Below are positions 42,832 through 52,235 of a DNA stretch of 64,000 nt, piece by piece (position 1 is the first letter of the stretch; the number at the start of each line of letters is the position of its first letter). Made by a program: the position numbers and the translations under genes. The notes below the pieces were generated by a model, which did not search any database, had not been told where the DNA came from, and saw nothing but the letters and a program-made list of their open reading frames with translations. Origin of the DNA: Marinobacter manganoxydans MnI7-9 (GTDB lineage Bacteria > Pseudomonadota > Gammaproteobacteria > Pseudomonadales > Oleiphilaceae); assembly GCF_000235625.1 (NCBI RefSeq), contig NZ_AGTR01000038.1, positions 1-64,000 of the forward strand, read 5' to 3'.

Positions 42832-44838
42832 ATGTATCCCGAACTCGGACAGCTTGCACTGATTCTCGCACTGTTGTTGGCAGTGCTTCTATCTGTAGTC
42901 CCTTTGGCCGGTTCTTTGACCGGCAGAAACAATCTTCAGGCGTTCGCCAGGCCGCTGGCGTCCGGCGTGTTTGTCTTCGTGGGGCTTGCTTTTGCCGTCT
43001 TGACCCATGCCTTCGTGACTGACGACTTTTCGGTGGCCTATGTGGCCAATAACAGTAACAGCCTGTTGCCCTGGTATTACAAGTTCAGCGCTGTTTGGGG
43101 CGGTCACGAGGGCTCGCTGCTACTCTGGATACTGATGCTGGCGGGCTGGACGTTGGCGGTCGCTATTTTCAGCCGTCGCCTGCCGGCGGTGATGATCTCC
43201 CAGGTGCTCTCGGTGCTGGGCATGGTCTGCGTCGGCTTCCTACTGTTTATCGTGATTACCTCCAATCCGTTCGACCGTTTGTTGCCCAATGTGCCCGCCG
43301 ATGGCGCAGATCTGAACCCCCTGCTCCAGGATTTCGGGCTGATCGTGCATCCGCCGATGCTCTACATGGGCTATGTCGGCTTTGCCGTTGCTTTCGCTTT
43401 TGCCATTGCTGCGCTGATCAATGGCCGCCTCGATGCCGCCTGGGCCCGTTGGTCGCGCCCCTGGACCACGGTTGCCTGGGCCTTTCTCTCTCTGGGTATC
43501 GCCCTCGGGAGCTGGTGGGCCTACTACGAGCTGGGCTGGGGCGGCTGGTGGTTCTGGGATCCGGTCGAAAATGCATCGTTGCTGCCCTGGTTGTCGGGGA
43601 CTGCACTCATGCACTCGCTGGCCGTTACCGAGAAGCGCGGCGTGTTCAAGAGCTGGACCGTACTGCTTGCCATTGTCACCTTTTCACTAAGTCTGCTGGG
43701 CGCTTTCCTGGTCCGTTCCGGCGTGCTCACCTCTGTGCATTCTTTTGCGGCGGACCCGGAGCGGGGCACCTTCCTGCTGGGCCTGCTGGCAGTAACGGTG
43801 ATCGCAAGCCTGGCGCTCTATGCGTTCCGGGCGCCGGTGGTTCACGTCCGGTCGCGCTACGGCTCGTTTTCCCGAGAGGTTTTCCTGCTTCTTAACAACG
43901 TACTGTTGGTTTCCGCCACGATTCTGGTGGCGGTCGGCACACTGTATCCGCTGGTTCTTGATTATCTGGAACTGGGCAAACTGTCGATCGGTGAACCGTT
44001 CTTCAATCTGACGTTCAGCCCACTGGCCGTCGCAACGGGCCTGTTGCTGGGCGCTGGTATCTTCTCCCGCTGGAAGAAAACCGATGGTGGCTGGCTGGCG
44101 CGCAAACTGCTGTGGCCCTTGGCAATCAGCATCGTTGCCACCACGGCGGTCCTGATCGGCTATGGTGGGTTCAAGCCCTGGGCTTTCCTCGGCGTGTTTT
44201 CTGCCATGTGGGTAACCGTTGCTACTTTCTGGGATCTCTGGGAAAAATCATCGTCCCGAAAAGGCCGTCTGCACGGCCTCAAGCGGCAGTCCCGCAGCTA
44301 TTACGGCATGGTGCTCGGGCATCTGGGCCTGGCCATTACCATGGCGGGGGCTACGGTGGTTTCCAACTACGGCATTGAGCGTGATGTTCGCATGGTGCCG
44401 GGCGATGTCGCGACCGTCGGCGATTATCATTTTGTATTCAGGGATATCGGCGCGCGCCAGGGCGCTAACTTTACGGCTCAATATGGCACCTTCGATGTCA
44501 TGTTGGATGGCGAGCGTGTTTCCGTGCTTCATCCCGAGAAGCGCCAATACTCCGTGGGGATGAGCGTCATGACCGAGGCCGATATCGACGCCGGTCTGTT
44601 CCGGGACATCTACGTGGCCACTGGTGAGCGCATCACCGACGAGGCTTGGGCCATCCGGCTGCAATACAAGCCGCTTGTTCGCTGGCTCTGGCTGGGCTCG
44701 CTGTTTATGGCAGCCGGCGGCTTCCTGGCTATCGCTGATCGCCGCTACCGCATCCGGGAGGGAGCTGACACGAAGGTGCAGACCGATACTGTCGCGCCTG
44801 AGCCAGGTTCTGCGACGTCCGCTGGAGTTACCTCATGA
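42832..44838 (+). CDS. ccmF: Cytochrome c heme lyase subunit CcmF
   Basis: 668 residues, about 15 membrane segments. The WWD heme-handling motif (GWGGWWFWDPVENASLLPWL) is intact, as are conserved periplasmic loops (WGGHEGSLLLWILMLAGWTL). With CcmH and CcmI it attaches heme to the CXXCH motif of apocytochromes. It overlaps ccmG by 4 bases. Confidence 0.97.
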   Translation: MYPELGQLALILALLLAVLLSVVPLAGSLTGRNNLQAFARPLASGVFVFVGLAFAVLTHAFVTDDFSVAYVANNSNSLLPWYYKFSAVWGGHEGSLLLWILMLAGWTLAVAIFSRRLPAVMISQVLSVLGMVCVGFLLFIVITSNPFDRLLPNVPADGADLNPLLQDFGLIVHPPMLYMGYVGFAVAFAFAIAALINGRLDAAWARWSRPWTTVAWAFLSLGIALGSWWAYYELGWGGWWFWDPVENASLLPWLSGTALMHSLAVTEKRGVFKSWTVLLAIVTFSLSLLGAFLVRSGVLTSVHSFAADPERGTFLLGLLAVTVIASLALYAFRAPVVHVRSRYGSFSREVFLLLNNVLLVSATILVAVGTLYPLVLDYLELGKLSIGEPFFNLTFSPLAVATGLLLGAGIFSRWKKTDGGWLARKLLWPLAISIVATTAVLIGYGGFKPWAFLGVFSAMWVTVATFWDLWEKSSSRKGRLHGLKRQSRSYYGMVLGHLGLAITMAGATVVSNYGIERDVRMVPGDVATVGDYHFVFRDIGARQGANFTAQYGTFDVMLDGERVSVLHPEKRQYSVGMSVMTEADIDAGLFRDIYVATGERITDEAWAIRLQYKPLVRWLWLGSLFMAAGGFLAIADRRYRIREGADTKVQTDTVAPEPGSATSAGVTS

Positions 44839-45371
44839 AGCGGTTCCTGCTCTTTCTGCCACTGCTGATTGCCCTTGTTGTTGGTGTCGTGCTGTTCGCG
44901 GGTATCGGCAAGGATCCGACCAAACTGGAATCGGCTCTGGTTGGCAAACCGGTGCCAGAGTTCAGTCTGAAAGATTTGCACAACGCTGATGTCGTGCTCG
45001 ATCAGAGCCTGTTTCGTGGCCAGGTCACTCTGCTGAATGTCTGGGGCACTTGGTGCCCCGCCTGCAAGGACGAGCACGACGACCTGATGTGGCTGGCCGA
45101 AGAGAAAGGCGTCAACATCATTGGTCTCAACTACAAGGACAACCGCGAGGATGCGCTGTTGTGGCTTGACCGTTTGGGCGACCCTTACCGGAAAATCATC
45201 TATGACCCCCGGGGCACACTCGGGTTTGATCTGGGGGTATACGGCGCGCCGGAAACCTTCGTGATTGATGCCGAAGGCGTGGTTCGCTATCGCCATGTGG
45301 GTGTGGTCAATAAGGCGGTCTGGGAACAAACGCTGCTGCCTGTGTTCAATGACGCTCAGGGGAATGGCTGA
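44835..45371 (+). CDS. ccmG: Thiol:disulfide interchange protein CcmG/DsbE
   Basis: 178 residues. N-terminal membrane anchor (1-24) and a thioredoxin fold with active site WGTWCPACKDEH; the GVYGAPETFVID cis-proline loop is present. It keeps the apocytochrome cysteines reduced for heme attachment. It overlaps ccmF by 4 bases and ccmH by one. Confidence 0.96.
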   Translation: MKRFLLFLPLLIALVVGVVLFAGIGKDPTKLESALVGKPVPEFSLKDLHNADVVLDQSLFRGQVTLLNVWGTWCPACKDEHDDLMWLAEEKGVNIIGLNYKDNREDALLWLDRLGDPYRKIIYDPRGTLGFDLGVYGAPETFVIDAEGVVRYRHVGVVNKAVWEQTLLPVFNDAQGNG

Positions 45372-45844
45372 TGGTCCGGATCGTTTATTTGATGTTGGTG
45401 CTTCTGCTTTCCGGTGCCGCTGCAGCCGAGGTGGCCGACGTATACGATTTTTCGGATCGGGCTCAGGAGCAGCGTTACCAAAACCTGATCGCGGAATTAC
45501 GCTGCCCGAAATGCCAGAACCAGAACATCGCCGATTCCAACGCGCCTATCTCCAAGGATATGCGCGATGCGGTCTACCGGATGATGAAAGACGGCGCCAG
45601 CAACGAGGAGATCGTTGAGTCCTTGGTAGGCCGATTCGGTGAGTTTGTCCGCTACAAGCCGGAATTCGATAGCCGGACCTTTTTACTCTGGGCGACCCCG
45701 GCCATTACTGTGCTGGGTGGGCTTCTCGTGGTGGCCGGTGTGGTCATCCGCTCCCGGCGGGCCGGGCCGGAAAGCCCAGCGCTGAGTGCCGAAGAAAAAG
45801 CCCGGGTCGACAAAATGCTGGCAGACCGGGACAGATGGTCCTGA
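45371..45844 (+). CDS. ccmH: Cytochrome c maturation protein CcmH
   Basis: 157 residues. Signal peptide (cut near residue 19), redox motif LRCPKCQNQNIADSNAPIS, and a C-terminal membrane segment around 105-127. This is the short CcmH; the TPR part that E. coli CcmH carries is here a separate CcmI. It reduces apocytochrome within the lyase complex. Confidence 0.95.
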   Translation: MVRIVYLMLVLLLSGAAAAEVADVYDFSDRAQEQRYQNLIAELRCPKCQNQNIADSNAPISKDMRDAVYRMMKDGASNEEIVESLVGRFGEFVRYKPEFDSRTFLLWATPAITVLGGLLVVAGVVIRSRRAGPESPALSAEEKARVDKMLADRDRWS

Positions 45845-45912
45845 CGCTGGCTTTACCCGGAATGCCCTGGTCGCCACCTCATTCTTAATTCTGAACCTGT
45901 GATTGAAACTCC

Positions 45913-47193
45913 ATGACTGACACTTTCTGGATTGCTGCAACGGTACTGATCATTCTTGCCCTTATGTTTGTGATGTACCCGGTCTTTTTCCATCAGTTGG
46001 GTGCGAGAAAACAGACGGATCTGAAAAACCAGAACCTGATGGCCTACCGCTCCCGGATGAAGGAACTCGATAGCGAATACGAGGCCGGTATTCTGGATGA
46101 CGAGAATTACCGCCAGCTCAAGGGAGAGCTCGCCGGCAGCATGCTGGACGATGTGCCGGAACAGGAACAGGAACAGGAACAGGCGCGGCCTGTAATCCGT
46201 GGCCGAAAAAGTGCCATGGCAGTGGCGCTGGTGGCGATTCTTCTGATCCCGGCGGCTACCGTTTACCTATATGAGCGTTGGGGGGCGATGGACCGGGTTG
46301 AGCAGTTCATCACCATGGAGGAGATGGGCGCCACCGACGGATTCAGACAGGCCCAGATGATTGAACTGTCAGGACAGCTCCGGGAACGGCTGGAAGCCAG
46401 CCCGGATAATCCGGATGGCTGGGCAATGCTGGGGCGCACCTACATGCGACTGGAGCGCTATGATGATGCGGCCTGGGCGTTCAGGCAACTGGCCAACAAT
46501 GTCAGTGACGATGAGCGGGCAGAAGCCGTCGCTTATGGTCTTTCTGCCCAGGCGCTGTTCTTCGGTAGCCAGGGTGCCATGACGGAAGAGGTCACCGCGG
46601 CCATTGAACAGGCTCGTGACCTGAACCCGGATGAAGTCAATGCCCTGGGATTGCTGGGTATCAATGCCTTCAGCCAGGAGAATTACCGGGAAGCCATCGA
46701 GTTCTGGGAGCGAATACAAACCGTTGCACCGGACCACCCGCAGATCGCGTCCATACAGGAAGGGATTCGTGAAGCCTACACCCGTCTGGGTGAGGAACCG
46801 CCGGCGCGGGTGGCCGAACCTGAAGCATCCGGTGTCGGGGTTACTGTTCGAGTGACGCTCGCCGAGGACTTGCAGGACCAGGTGCCGGCGGATACCACGC
46901 TGTTTCTTTTTGCGCGTCAGGCCAATGTCCGGCAGGGGCCTCCGCTGGCCGTTGCGCGGCTGACAGCAGACCAGTTGCCGGTGGAAATTCGCCTGGACGA
47001 CCGGTATGCGATGTCACCCCAGGCCACCATTTCCAGTGTTGACCAGGTCGTCGTGACGGCCCGTCTCAGTCGTTCCGGCAGTGTCAACGCACAGGCGGGT
47101 GACTGGCAGGGCAGCACCGACACGCCCGTGGCGGTAAACGAAAGCCAGGACGCGCCGGTAGCGGTTGTGATCGATCAGCAACTGATCGATTAA
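45913..47193 (+). CDS. ccmI: Cytochrome c maturation protein CcmI
   Basis: 426 residues. Two membrane segments (about 4-24 and 98-118) flank a cytoplasmic loop that holds four EQ repeats coded by a GAACAG tandem repeat (46159-46182). TPR units (WAMLGRTYMRLERYDDAAWA; NALGLLGINAFSQENYREAI) and a C-terminal periplasmic domain follow. CcmI chaperones apocytochrome c to CcmF/CcmH. It ends three bases before the convergent batD end, with no terminator visible. Confidence 0.93.
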   Translation: MTDTFWIAATVLIILALMFVMYPVFFHQLGARKQTDLKNQNLMAYRSRMKELDSEYEAGILDDENYRQLKGELAGSMLDDVPEQEQEQEQARPVIRGRKSAMAVALVAILLIPAATVYLYERWGAMDRVEQFITMEEMGATDGFRQAQMIELSGQLRERLEASPDNPDGWAMLGRTYMRLERYDDAAWAFRQLANNVSDDERAEAVAYGLSAQALFFGSQGAMTEEVTAAIEQARDLNPDEVNALGLLGINAFSQENYREAIEFWERIQTVAPDHPQIASIQEGIREAYTRLGEEPPARVAEPEASGVGVTVRVTLAEDLQDQVPADTTLFLFARQANVRQGPPLAVARLTADQLPVEIRLDDRYAMSPQATISSVDQVVVTARLSRSGSVNAQAGDWQGSTDTPVAVNESQDAPVAVVIDQQLID

Positions 47194-47196
47194 TCT

Positions 47197-48939
47197 TCAG
47201 GACAGGCCTTTTGGGTAGAGCGGAGGCAGGTCCGCGCTGGTTTGCGACCGCCTGTGCTTCCGGAGCTGCTCAAGAGCCCTTGCCAATGGCCGACCATCCC
47301 AGGTGTCGTTCTCGTGGCCGGGCGCAAAGAGCCTGGCCTGGAGCCGTCTGAGTTCCGTTGCCAGTGTCTCGTCGCCAAAATGATCGACAACGTCGGCCGC
47401 CGAACGGAAGCCGTGGCCGGGGGCGTGCAGGTTTGCCCATTCCACCAGAAGTTCCGGTGTTACTGCTCTGCCATCCCTCACGGCCTTGATCAGACGGTCG
47501 AAGGCAGCATCTTCATGCCTGTCGTCGGTCGAGATCGGCGTGACTGTCTGGCTTTTGCGTGACCACCACCATGCCAACAGGGTGCCGGCCCAGAGAAGCC
47601 CCAACACCAGGCTGAGCCACTGCCAGAGCCCGGTTTCGGCCGAGGCGGTTTCAACCGATGCTTCAGTGGCGGCAACGTCCGGTTCCGGGGCCGACTCTAC
47701 ATCAGCGTCTTGCGGCGGTTCGCCGGCGGCAACGGCATTCGGGTCTTTTACGGTCAGTGTTTTCTCCGGTATCACGGCAACACGTTCGCGGTCCGCTTCC
47801 GTGTCCCACCAGTGAATGCGAATGGCAGGCAGGGTCATCTGCCCAGCCTCAACAGGCACCAGAGCTACGGACTGGTTCAGTGAGGATGTGAGGCCAGCGG
47901 GTGTGGTTTCGGTCTGACGTTCCGGCTCTTCGGGATAACTTCTCAACCCGTCTGGTACGGCATCAGGCAAGGGCGGCAGGGCCTCCGCGGGCAGTCCCGC
48001 TGCCGTCAGCCGGATTTCGCGGGTAATGTTTTCGCCGGTGGCGACTTCCAGAGACGGCGGAAGCCCGGACTCTTCAAGCGCTACGCCGGTTGCCGGTAAC
48101 CACGTTTTACCACTGAATTGTGGTGGTACATCCTTGACCGGCACCTCAAACAGCTCCTCGCTGTCCCGCAGAAAACGGAGGCTACCGGAAGCGTCTCTTG
48201 CCTGGCCCTCGAAACGCACTGGAGGAAGGTTGAGGGTCCCCGCTCGCTGGGGGAATAGCGCATACCGGCGTTCCACAACACGGTATCTCACACCGTTGCG
48301 ATAGCGGGAGAATTCCTGCTGCCGGCCCAGGGATTCAATGATGACATGGGGATGGGTCGGCTCGGACAGCTCTCCACGAATAAGGTTGCCCCGGAAGAAA
48401 AGCCGAACGGTCAGAATCAACTGCTCCTGCACATACACTTCATCTTTGTCGGCAGACAGCTCGATAAAGCTGTCGCGGCCGGGTGCGGCCTGATCCGGGG
48501 GTGAGCCATCCACCACTTCCACCGTTACCGGCTCTGACACTGCCCCTTTAAAAGTGAGCGCCGGGATGGTCAGCTTGCCGGTGGTTTTGGGTGCGAGCTG
48601 GTAGGTCCAGGTAATCTCGCCCACCATCTGGTTGTTCACGGTGCGGATACTGTATTGCTGGTTCTGGGCCAGAATCTCGAAATCCGGTTCCACTTTCTCG
48701 ATATCCGGCTTGGGCAGGTTGGACATGTCGAAGTCAAACAGGTTGCCCAGGTTGATATCGATCTCCATGCTGCCCTTCACGGTCAGTGTGAGGACCTCAC
48801 CCTCGTAAAGGCGGGTCCGGTCGGGCTCGACCGTCAGTTGCTGTGACTGTGTCTGTGCCTGGGCCGGCAGCCAGATTACTGTTAAGAGTGCCGTCAGCAG
48901 AAAAAGACAGACGGCGGGTGTAATCAGCCGTTTTACCAT
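47197..48939 (-). CDS. batD: Aerotolerance-type oxygen-tolerance protein BatD
   Basis: 580 residues. Signal peptide (1-28), Ig-like/BatD domains (LTVEPDRTRLYEGEVLTLTV; IPALTFKGAVSEPVTVEVVD), one membrane segment around 440-460 and a short cytoplasmic tail. Last gene of the leftward moxR-DUF58-DUF4381-batA-batB/C-batD operon. Bat proteins form a membrane complex linked to stress tolerance and envelope function in other bacteria; the exact role is unsettled. It overlaps the upstream gene by 7 bases. Confidence 0.9.
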   Translation of the reverse strand: MVKRLITPAVCLFLLTALLTVIWLPAQAQTQSQQLTVEPDRTRLYEGEVLTLTVKGSMEIDINLGNLFDFDMSNLPKPDIEKVEPDFEILAQNQQYSIRTVNNQMVGEITWTYQLAPKTTGKLTIPALTFKGAVSEPVTVEVVDGSPPDQAAPGRDSFIELSADKDEVYVQEQLILTVRLFFRGNLIRGELSEPTHPHVIIESLGRQQEFSRYRNGVRYRVVERRYALFPQRAGTLNLPPVRFEGQARDASGSLRFLRDSEELFEVPVKDVPPQFSGKTWLPATGVALEESGLPPSLEVATGENITREIRLTAAGLPAEALPPLPDAVPDGLRSYPEEPERQTETTPAGLTSSLNQSVALVPVEAGQMTLPAIRIHWWDTEADRERVAVIPEKTLTVKDPNAVAAGEPPQDADVESAPEPDVAATEASVETASAETGLWQWLSLVLGLLWAGTLLAWWWSRKSQTVTPISTDDRHEDAAFDRLIKAVRDGRAVTPELLVEWANLHAPGHGFRSAADVVDHFGDETLATELRRLQARLFAPGHENDTWDGRPLARALEQLRKHRRSQTSADLPPLYPKGLS

Positions 48940-50747
48940 GGTGTATCGCCCTCATCGGATGGAGTCTGGCGTTGTTCATACTGCTGCAGGAACTTGCGCT
49001 GTAATAATCCGCCCGGATTGTCAGGGACGCGCCTGAGCCACTGCTCCTGGCTCTGGGTCAGCGGCGTTTCAGAGATAGGGGCGGGTGCCGGGGACTGGCC
49101 GGACGGGGTTTCCTGCTCCCCGGAAGCCTGCTCGGGATCTCCGCGCTCGCCCGCCTGCTGTTGATTCTGTTCAGCCGTCTGGCCGCCTTGCTGATTCTCC
49201 GTGTCGGAAGAAGACTCGTTGTTTTCCGGGTTCTGCTGCCGACTGTTCCCCTGACTGCCGGGATTCTCGCTTTCACTGTTTCCGTTCTGGTCCTGACGGT
49301 TTTGTTGCTGATTACTGCCGTCGCCCTGGGAGTCCCGGGAATCCTGTTGGTTGTTATCCTGATTGCCGTTCTGGTTCTGCTGTTTTTGATTCAGAAGTTC
49401 CTCGACAATTCTCCGGTTGTGAAGGGCGTCTTCCATGTCGGGCGCTGCGTTCAGCGCCGCATCATAGGCAGCCAGGGCCTCTTCCAGTTTTCCGGCACGG
49501 GCCAGGGCATTGCCCCGGTTGTAACTGGCACGGGGACCCTGATTGCGCGCAAACGCTTCGGCGGCGCTGTCGAACTTGCCGGAACGATAGAGCGCAGAGC
49601 CCCGCCATTCCGGGTCTTCAAGCTGGCGGGCGGCTGATTCCGGGTTGTCCTGAATCAAGGCGGGAGCTCGCTGATCTTCCCTCTGCCAGAGTTCTTCCCA
49701 GCTTATGGCGGCTGCCGGCTGCGGCCAGACCGGCAGCAGGATCAAAGCAAGCGCACTGAGAGCCCCCCGGCGCCACCCCACCAAAACCAGCGGCAGCGCG
49801 AGCCAGAGCAACCAGTAACCGTCATCCTGCCAGCGATTGACCGTCAGGCCGTCCTCGGAATCCTGCCAGTCGTCACTGTCCCGCGGGCTCAGGTCGAGCG
49901 CTTCAATATCGGTGTCGTCCAGGGTCAGCTCATGGCTCTGGCCGCCGCTGCTGCGGGCGAGTGCCGCCAGCGCTTCGGGTTCAGCACGACTGATGACAAT
50001 GTCGCCGTTCTCCCTTATGAAACCGCGCCGGGCGAGGGGAATGGGGCCTCCGTTCTCGGTGCCGACGACCAGGGTATTGAGCGCGTATCCGGTGCCGGAA
50101 AGCGTGTCCCGAATGGTACCTTCGTAGTCGTCATTGATGCTGTCCGTGATTAACAGGATGCGACCTTCGCCCGGTGCGCCTTGTTCCAGCAATGCCTTTG
50201 CGCGGGCAACGGCGAGATCGGCCCGGTTGCCTGTCGCCGGCATGATCACCGGGTCCAGCACGTTGAGCATGCCCTCAATCGTACGGCCATCATCGGTCAG
50301 CGGTGTCACCACGTGGGCATCGCCGGAAAAGACGAGCAGGCCGGTCAGGCTGCCTTCCCGAAGTTCGAGAATATCCCGGATCTTCCGTTTGGCCCGGGTC
50401 AGTCGATCAGGTTCCACGTCCGTTGCCAGCATGGACAGTGAAAGGTCCAGTGCGATCACGAGGCTGTCGCCGGGTTGTTTCAGCGGTGTCGGTGCCTCCC
50501 GCCAGGCCGGTCCGGCCAGGGCCAGGGACAGAATGATCAGAGCCAAAGAGGCCGGAACCAGAGGTGACTTGTTCGACTGGCCCGAGCTGCCGTTGTGACG
50601 AATCAGGGGCGAGAGCAGGCGGGCCGGAATAAGCCGGGACCATCCGCTGTCGCCCATGCGGAGTTGCCGGAATGCAAGATACAGTATCGGTATCAGCAGG
50701 ATTAACAGCAGCCAGAGCGGGCGCAGGAAATGGAAGTCAGCCCACAT
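48933..50747 (-). CDS. batB: BatB/BatC-type VWA and TPR protein
   Basis: 604 residues from the ATG at 50747. Two N-terminal membrane segments, a von Willebrand A domain with MIDAS motif DLSLS (ALDLSLSMLATDVEPDRLT), another membrane segment near 300, then TPR units (ASYNRGNALARAGKLEEALA) and a long Gln/Asn/Gly-rich tail (about 470-560). It combines BatB and BatC of Bacteroides in one protein, as is common in Gammaproteobacteria. The polyQ/N tail is low complexity. It overlaps batA by 11 bases. Confidence 0.9.
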   Translation of the reverse strand: MWADFHFLRPLWLLLILLIPILYLAFRQLRMGDSGWSRLIPARLLSPLIRHNGSSGQSNKSPLVPASLALIILSLALAGPAWREAPTPLKQPGDSLVIALDLSLSMLATDVEPDRLTRAKRKIRDILELREGSLTGLLVFSGDAHVVTPLTDDGRTIEGMLNVLDPVIMPATGNRADLAVARAKALLEQGAPGEGRILLITDSINDDYEGTIRDTLSGTGYALNTLVVGTENGGPIPLARRGFIRENGDIVISRAEPEALAALARSSGGQSHELTLDDTDIEALDLSPRDSDDWQDSEDGLTVNRWQDDGYWLLWLALPLVLVGWRRGALSALALILLPVWPQPAAAISWEELWQREDQRAPALIQDNPESAARQLEDPEWRGSALYRSGKFDSAAEAFARNQGPRASYNRGNALARAGKLEEALAAYDAALNAAPDMEDALHNRRIVEELLNQKQQNQNGNQDNNQQDSRDSQGDGSNQQQNRQDQNGNSESENPGSQGNSRQQNPENNESSSDTENQQGGQTAEQNQQQAGERGDPEQASGEQETPSGQSPAPAPISETPLTQSQEQWLRRVPDNPGGLLQRKFLQQYEQRQTPSDEGDTPW

Positions 50748-51771
50748 GCGTTTCCTCCTCCTTGCTCCGGCGGGTTTCAGCAACAAGTTCCCGCCCGTGG
50801 CGGACGAGGAACAGCGCCAGCCACAGAATGACCGCGAGCCCGGCAGGCCAGACATAGAGCTCGGTTACCGGCCGATAGAACTTGCCTTCAAGCTCGATCG
50901 GTTCCAGTCGATCAATGCTCTCGTAGATAAGCTCCAGCTCGGGCAGGCTGCGCGCCCGGAAATACTCCCCGCCGGTCTGCTGGGCCATGCGGGTTAGCAG
51001 GTTTTCGTCCAGATCCCTGGATGGGTTGACCCGGCGCGAACCCAGCAGCCCACGCTGGACCATGGACTCGGCGCCAATACCAATGGTGTACAGGCGAATG
51101 CTGGCGGCCGCGGCGATTTCGGTAGCTTTGTCTGGGGTGATTTCGCCCGCAGTATTGGCGCCATCAGTCAGCAGGACCACAACGCGCTGATCCTGGGGCC
51201 GGTTTCTCAGGCGTTTCGTTGCCAGGCCCACGGCGTCGCCAATGGCCGTGGCGCGCCCGGCCATGCCAAGGCCCGCCTCACGCATCAGGGTTCTGACCGT
51301 CTCCAGATCGAAGGTGAGCGGCGCCTGTACGTAGGGCTCGGTGCCGAACAGGATCAGACCTAACCGGTCACCCTGGCGGCGGGAGATAAAGTCATCAAGC
51401 ACGCGCTTGACCGCCTGCAATCGATTAATACTCCGGCCCTGAAGGACCATATCCTGTTCATCCATGCTGGGGGAGATGTCGACGACCAGCATGAGATCCC
51501 GGCCGGAAACGGGCATCTGGACCTGCTCGCCCACATGCTGCGGCCGTGCCAGAGCAACCACCAGAAGCGTCCACATCAGGAACAGCAACAGTTGCTGCCA
51601 GAGCGGTACGGCATTGCCACGACGACTGACACCGGGCAGGTCCGACAGCCAGTGGCCAACCGGCAACACGGGCGCGTCGACCGATTGCGCTCCGGGCTTG
51701 CGCCATTTGAGAATCAGGGGCAAGAGCACCAGAACCAGAACCAGAGCCCAGGGCCAGGCGAGATTCAGCAT
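50737..51771 (-). CDS. batA: BatA-type VWA membrane protein
   Basis: 344 residues from the ATG at 51771. A membrane helix at each end encloses a von Willebrand A domain with MIDAS motif DISPS (LVVDISPSMDEQDM) and the conserved LLTDGANTAGEITP segment. Partner of the MoxR ATPase at 53211. It overlaps the DUF4381 gene by 7 bases, so translation is coupled. Confidence 0.92.
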   Translation of the reverse strand: MLNLAWPWALVLVLVLLPLILKWRKPGAQSVDAPVLPVGHWLSDLPGVSRRGNAVPLWQQLLLFLMWTLLVVALARPQHVGEQVQMPVSGRDLMLVVDISPSMDEQDMVLQGRSINRLQAVKRVLDDFISRRQGDRLGLILFGTEPYVQAPLTFDLETVRTLMREAGLGMAGRATAIGDAVGLATKRLRNRPQDQRVVVLLTDGANTAGEITPDKATEIAAAASIRLYTIGIGAESMVQRGLLGSRRVNPSRDLDENLLTRMAQQTGGEYFRARSLPELELIYESIDRLEPIELEGKFYRPVTELYVWPAGLAVILWLALFLVRHGRELVAETRRSKEEETHVG

Positions 51772-52235
51772 TTCTGACCTCCCAGCCACAAACGGGCGAA
51801 CGCCAGGGCGTCGGCCGGCTTGGTTGAAACCTCAGGTCGCCAGGCACTGTGAACCAGCGCTTCGGCGACCGGTCTGGACGCAACCCGGTCCTTCGGGGCG
51901 GTCTTTAACAGGAATTCCACCCAGGCATCGCCGGTCAGCGCTTCCGGGTGCTGTTCCGGGTAGCGCTCGCGGGCGGCCTGCTTCAGCAGGGTGTTCAGTT
52001 GTGTGAACCACGCGGGGGTCGTGGCTGCTGATCGTTCCAGTCTGGCGAGTTCGGCCCGAGCGGAGCGGAACCACCGGTTTCTTTGTCTCCGCCGGATAAA
52101 CAGCCAGACCAGGGCAGCAAGCACAGCAATGAGCAAAATGGCCAATACCCACCAACCTGGCGCCGGAGGCCAGAGGCCCCCTGTTTCAGGCAGGTGAATG
52201 TCCCGAAGCTGGCTGAGTGGATCCTGCGGGTTCAT
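51765..52235 (-). CDS. DUF4381 membrane protein of the bat operon
   Basis: 156 residues. The start PLSQLRDIHLPETGGLWPPA is the DUF4381 hallmark; one membrane segment follows near 28-48, then a helical cytoplasmic domain. Always found between DUF58 and batA in such operons. Function unknown; probably links the MoxR/DUF58 pair to the BatA complex. It overlaps the DUF58 gene by 4 bases. Confidence 0.88.
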   Translation of the reverse strand: MNPQDPLSQLRDIHLPETGGLWPPAPGWWVLAILLIAVLAALVWLFIRRRQRNRWFRSARAELARLERSAATTPAWFTQLNTLLKQAARERYPEQHPEALTGDAWVEFLLKTAPKDRVASRPVAEALVHSAWRPEVSTKPADALAFARLWLGGQKC

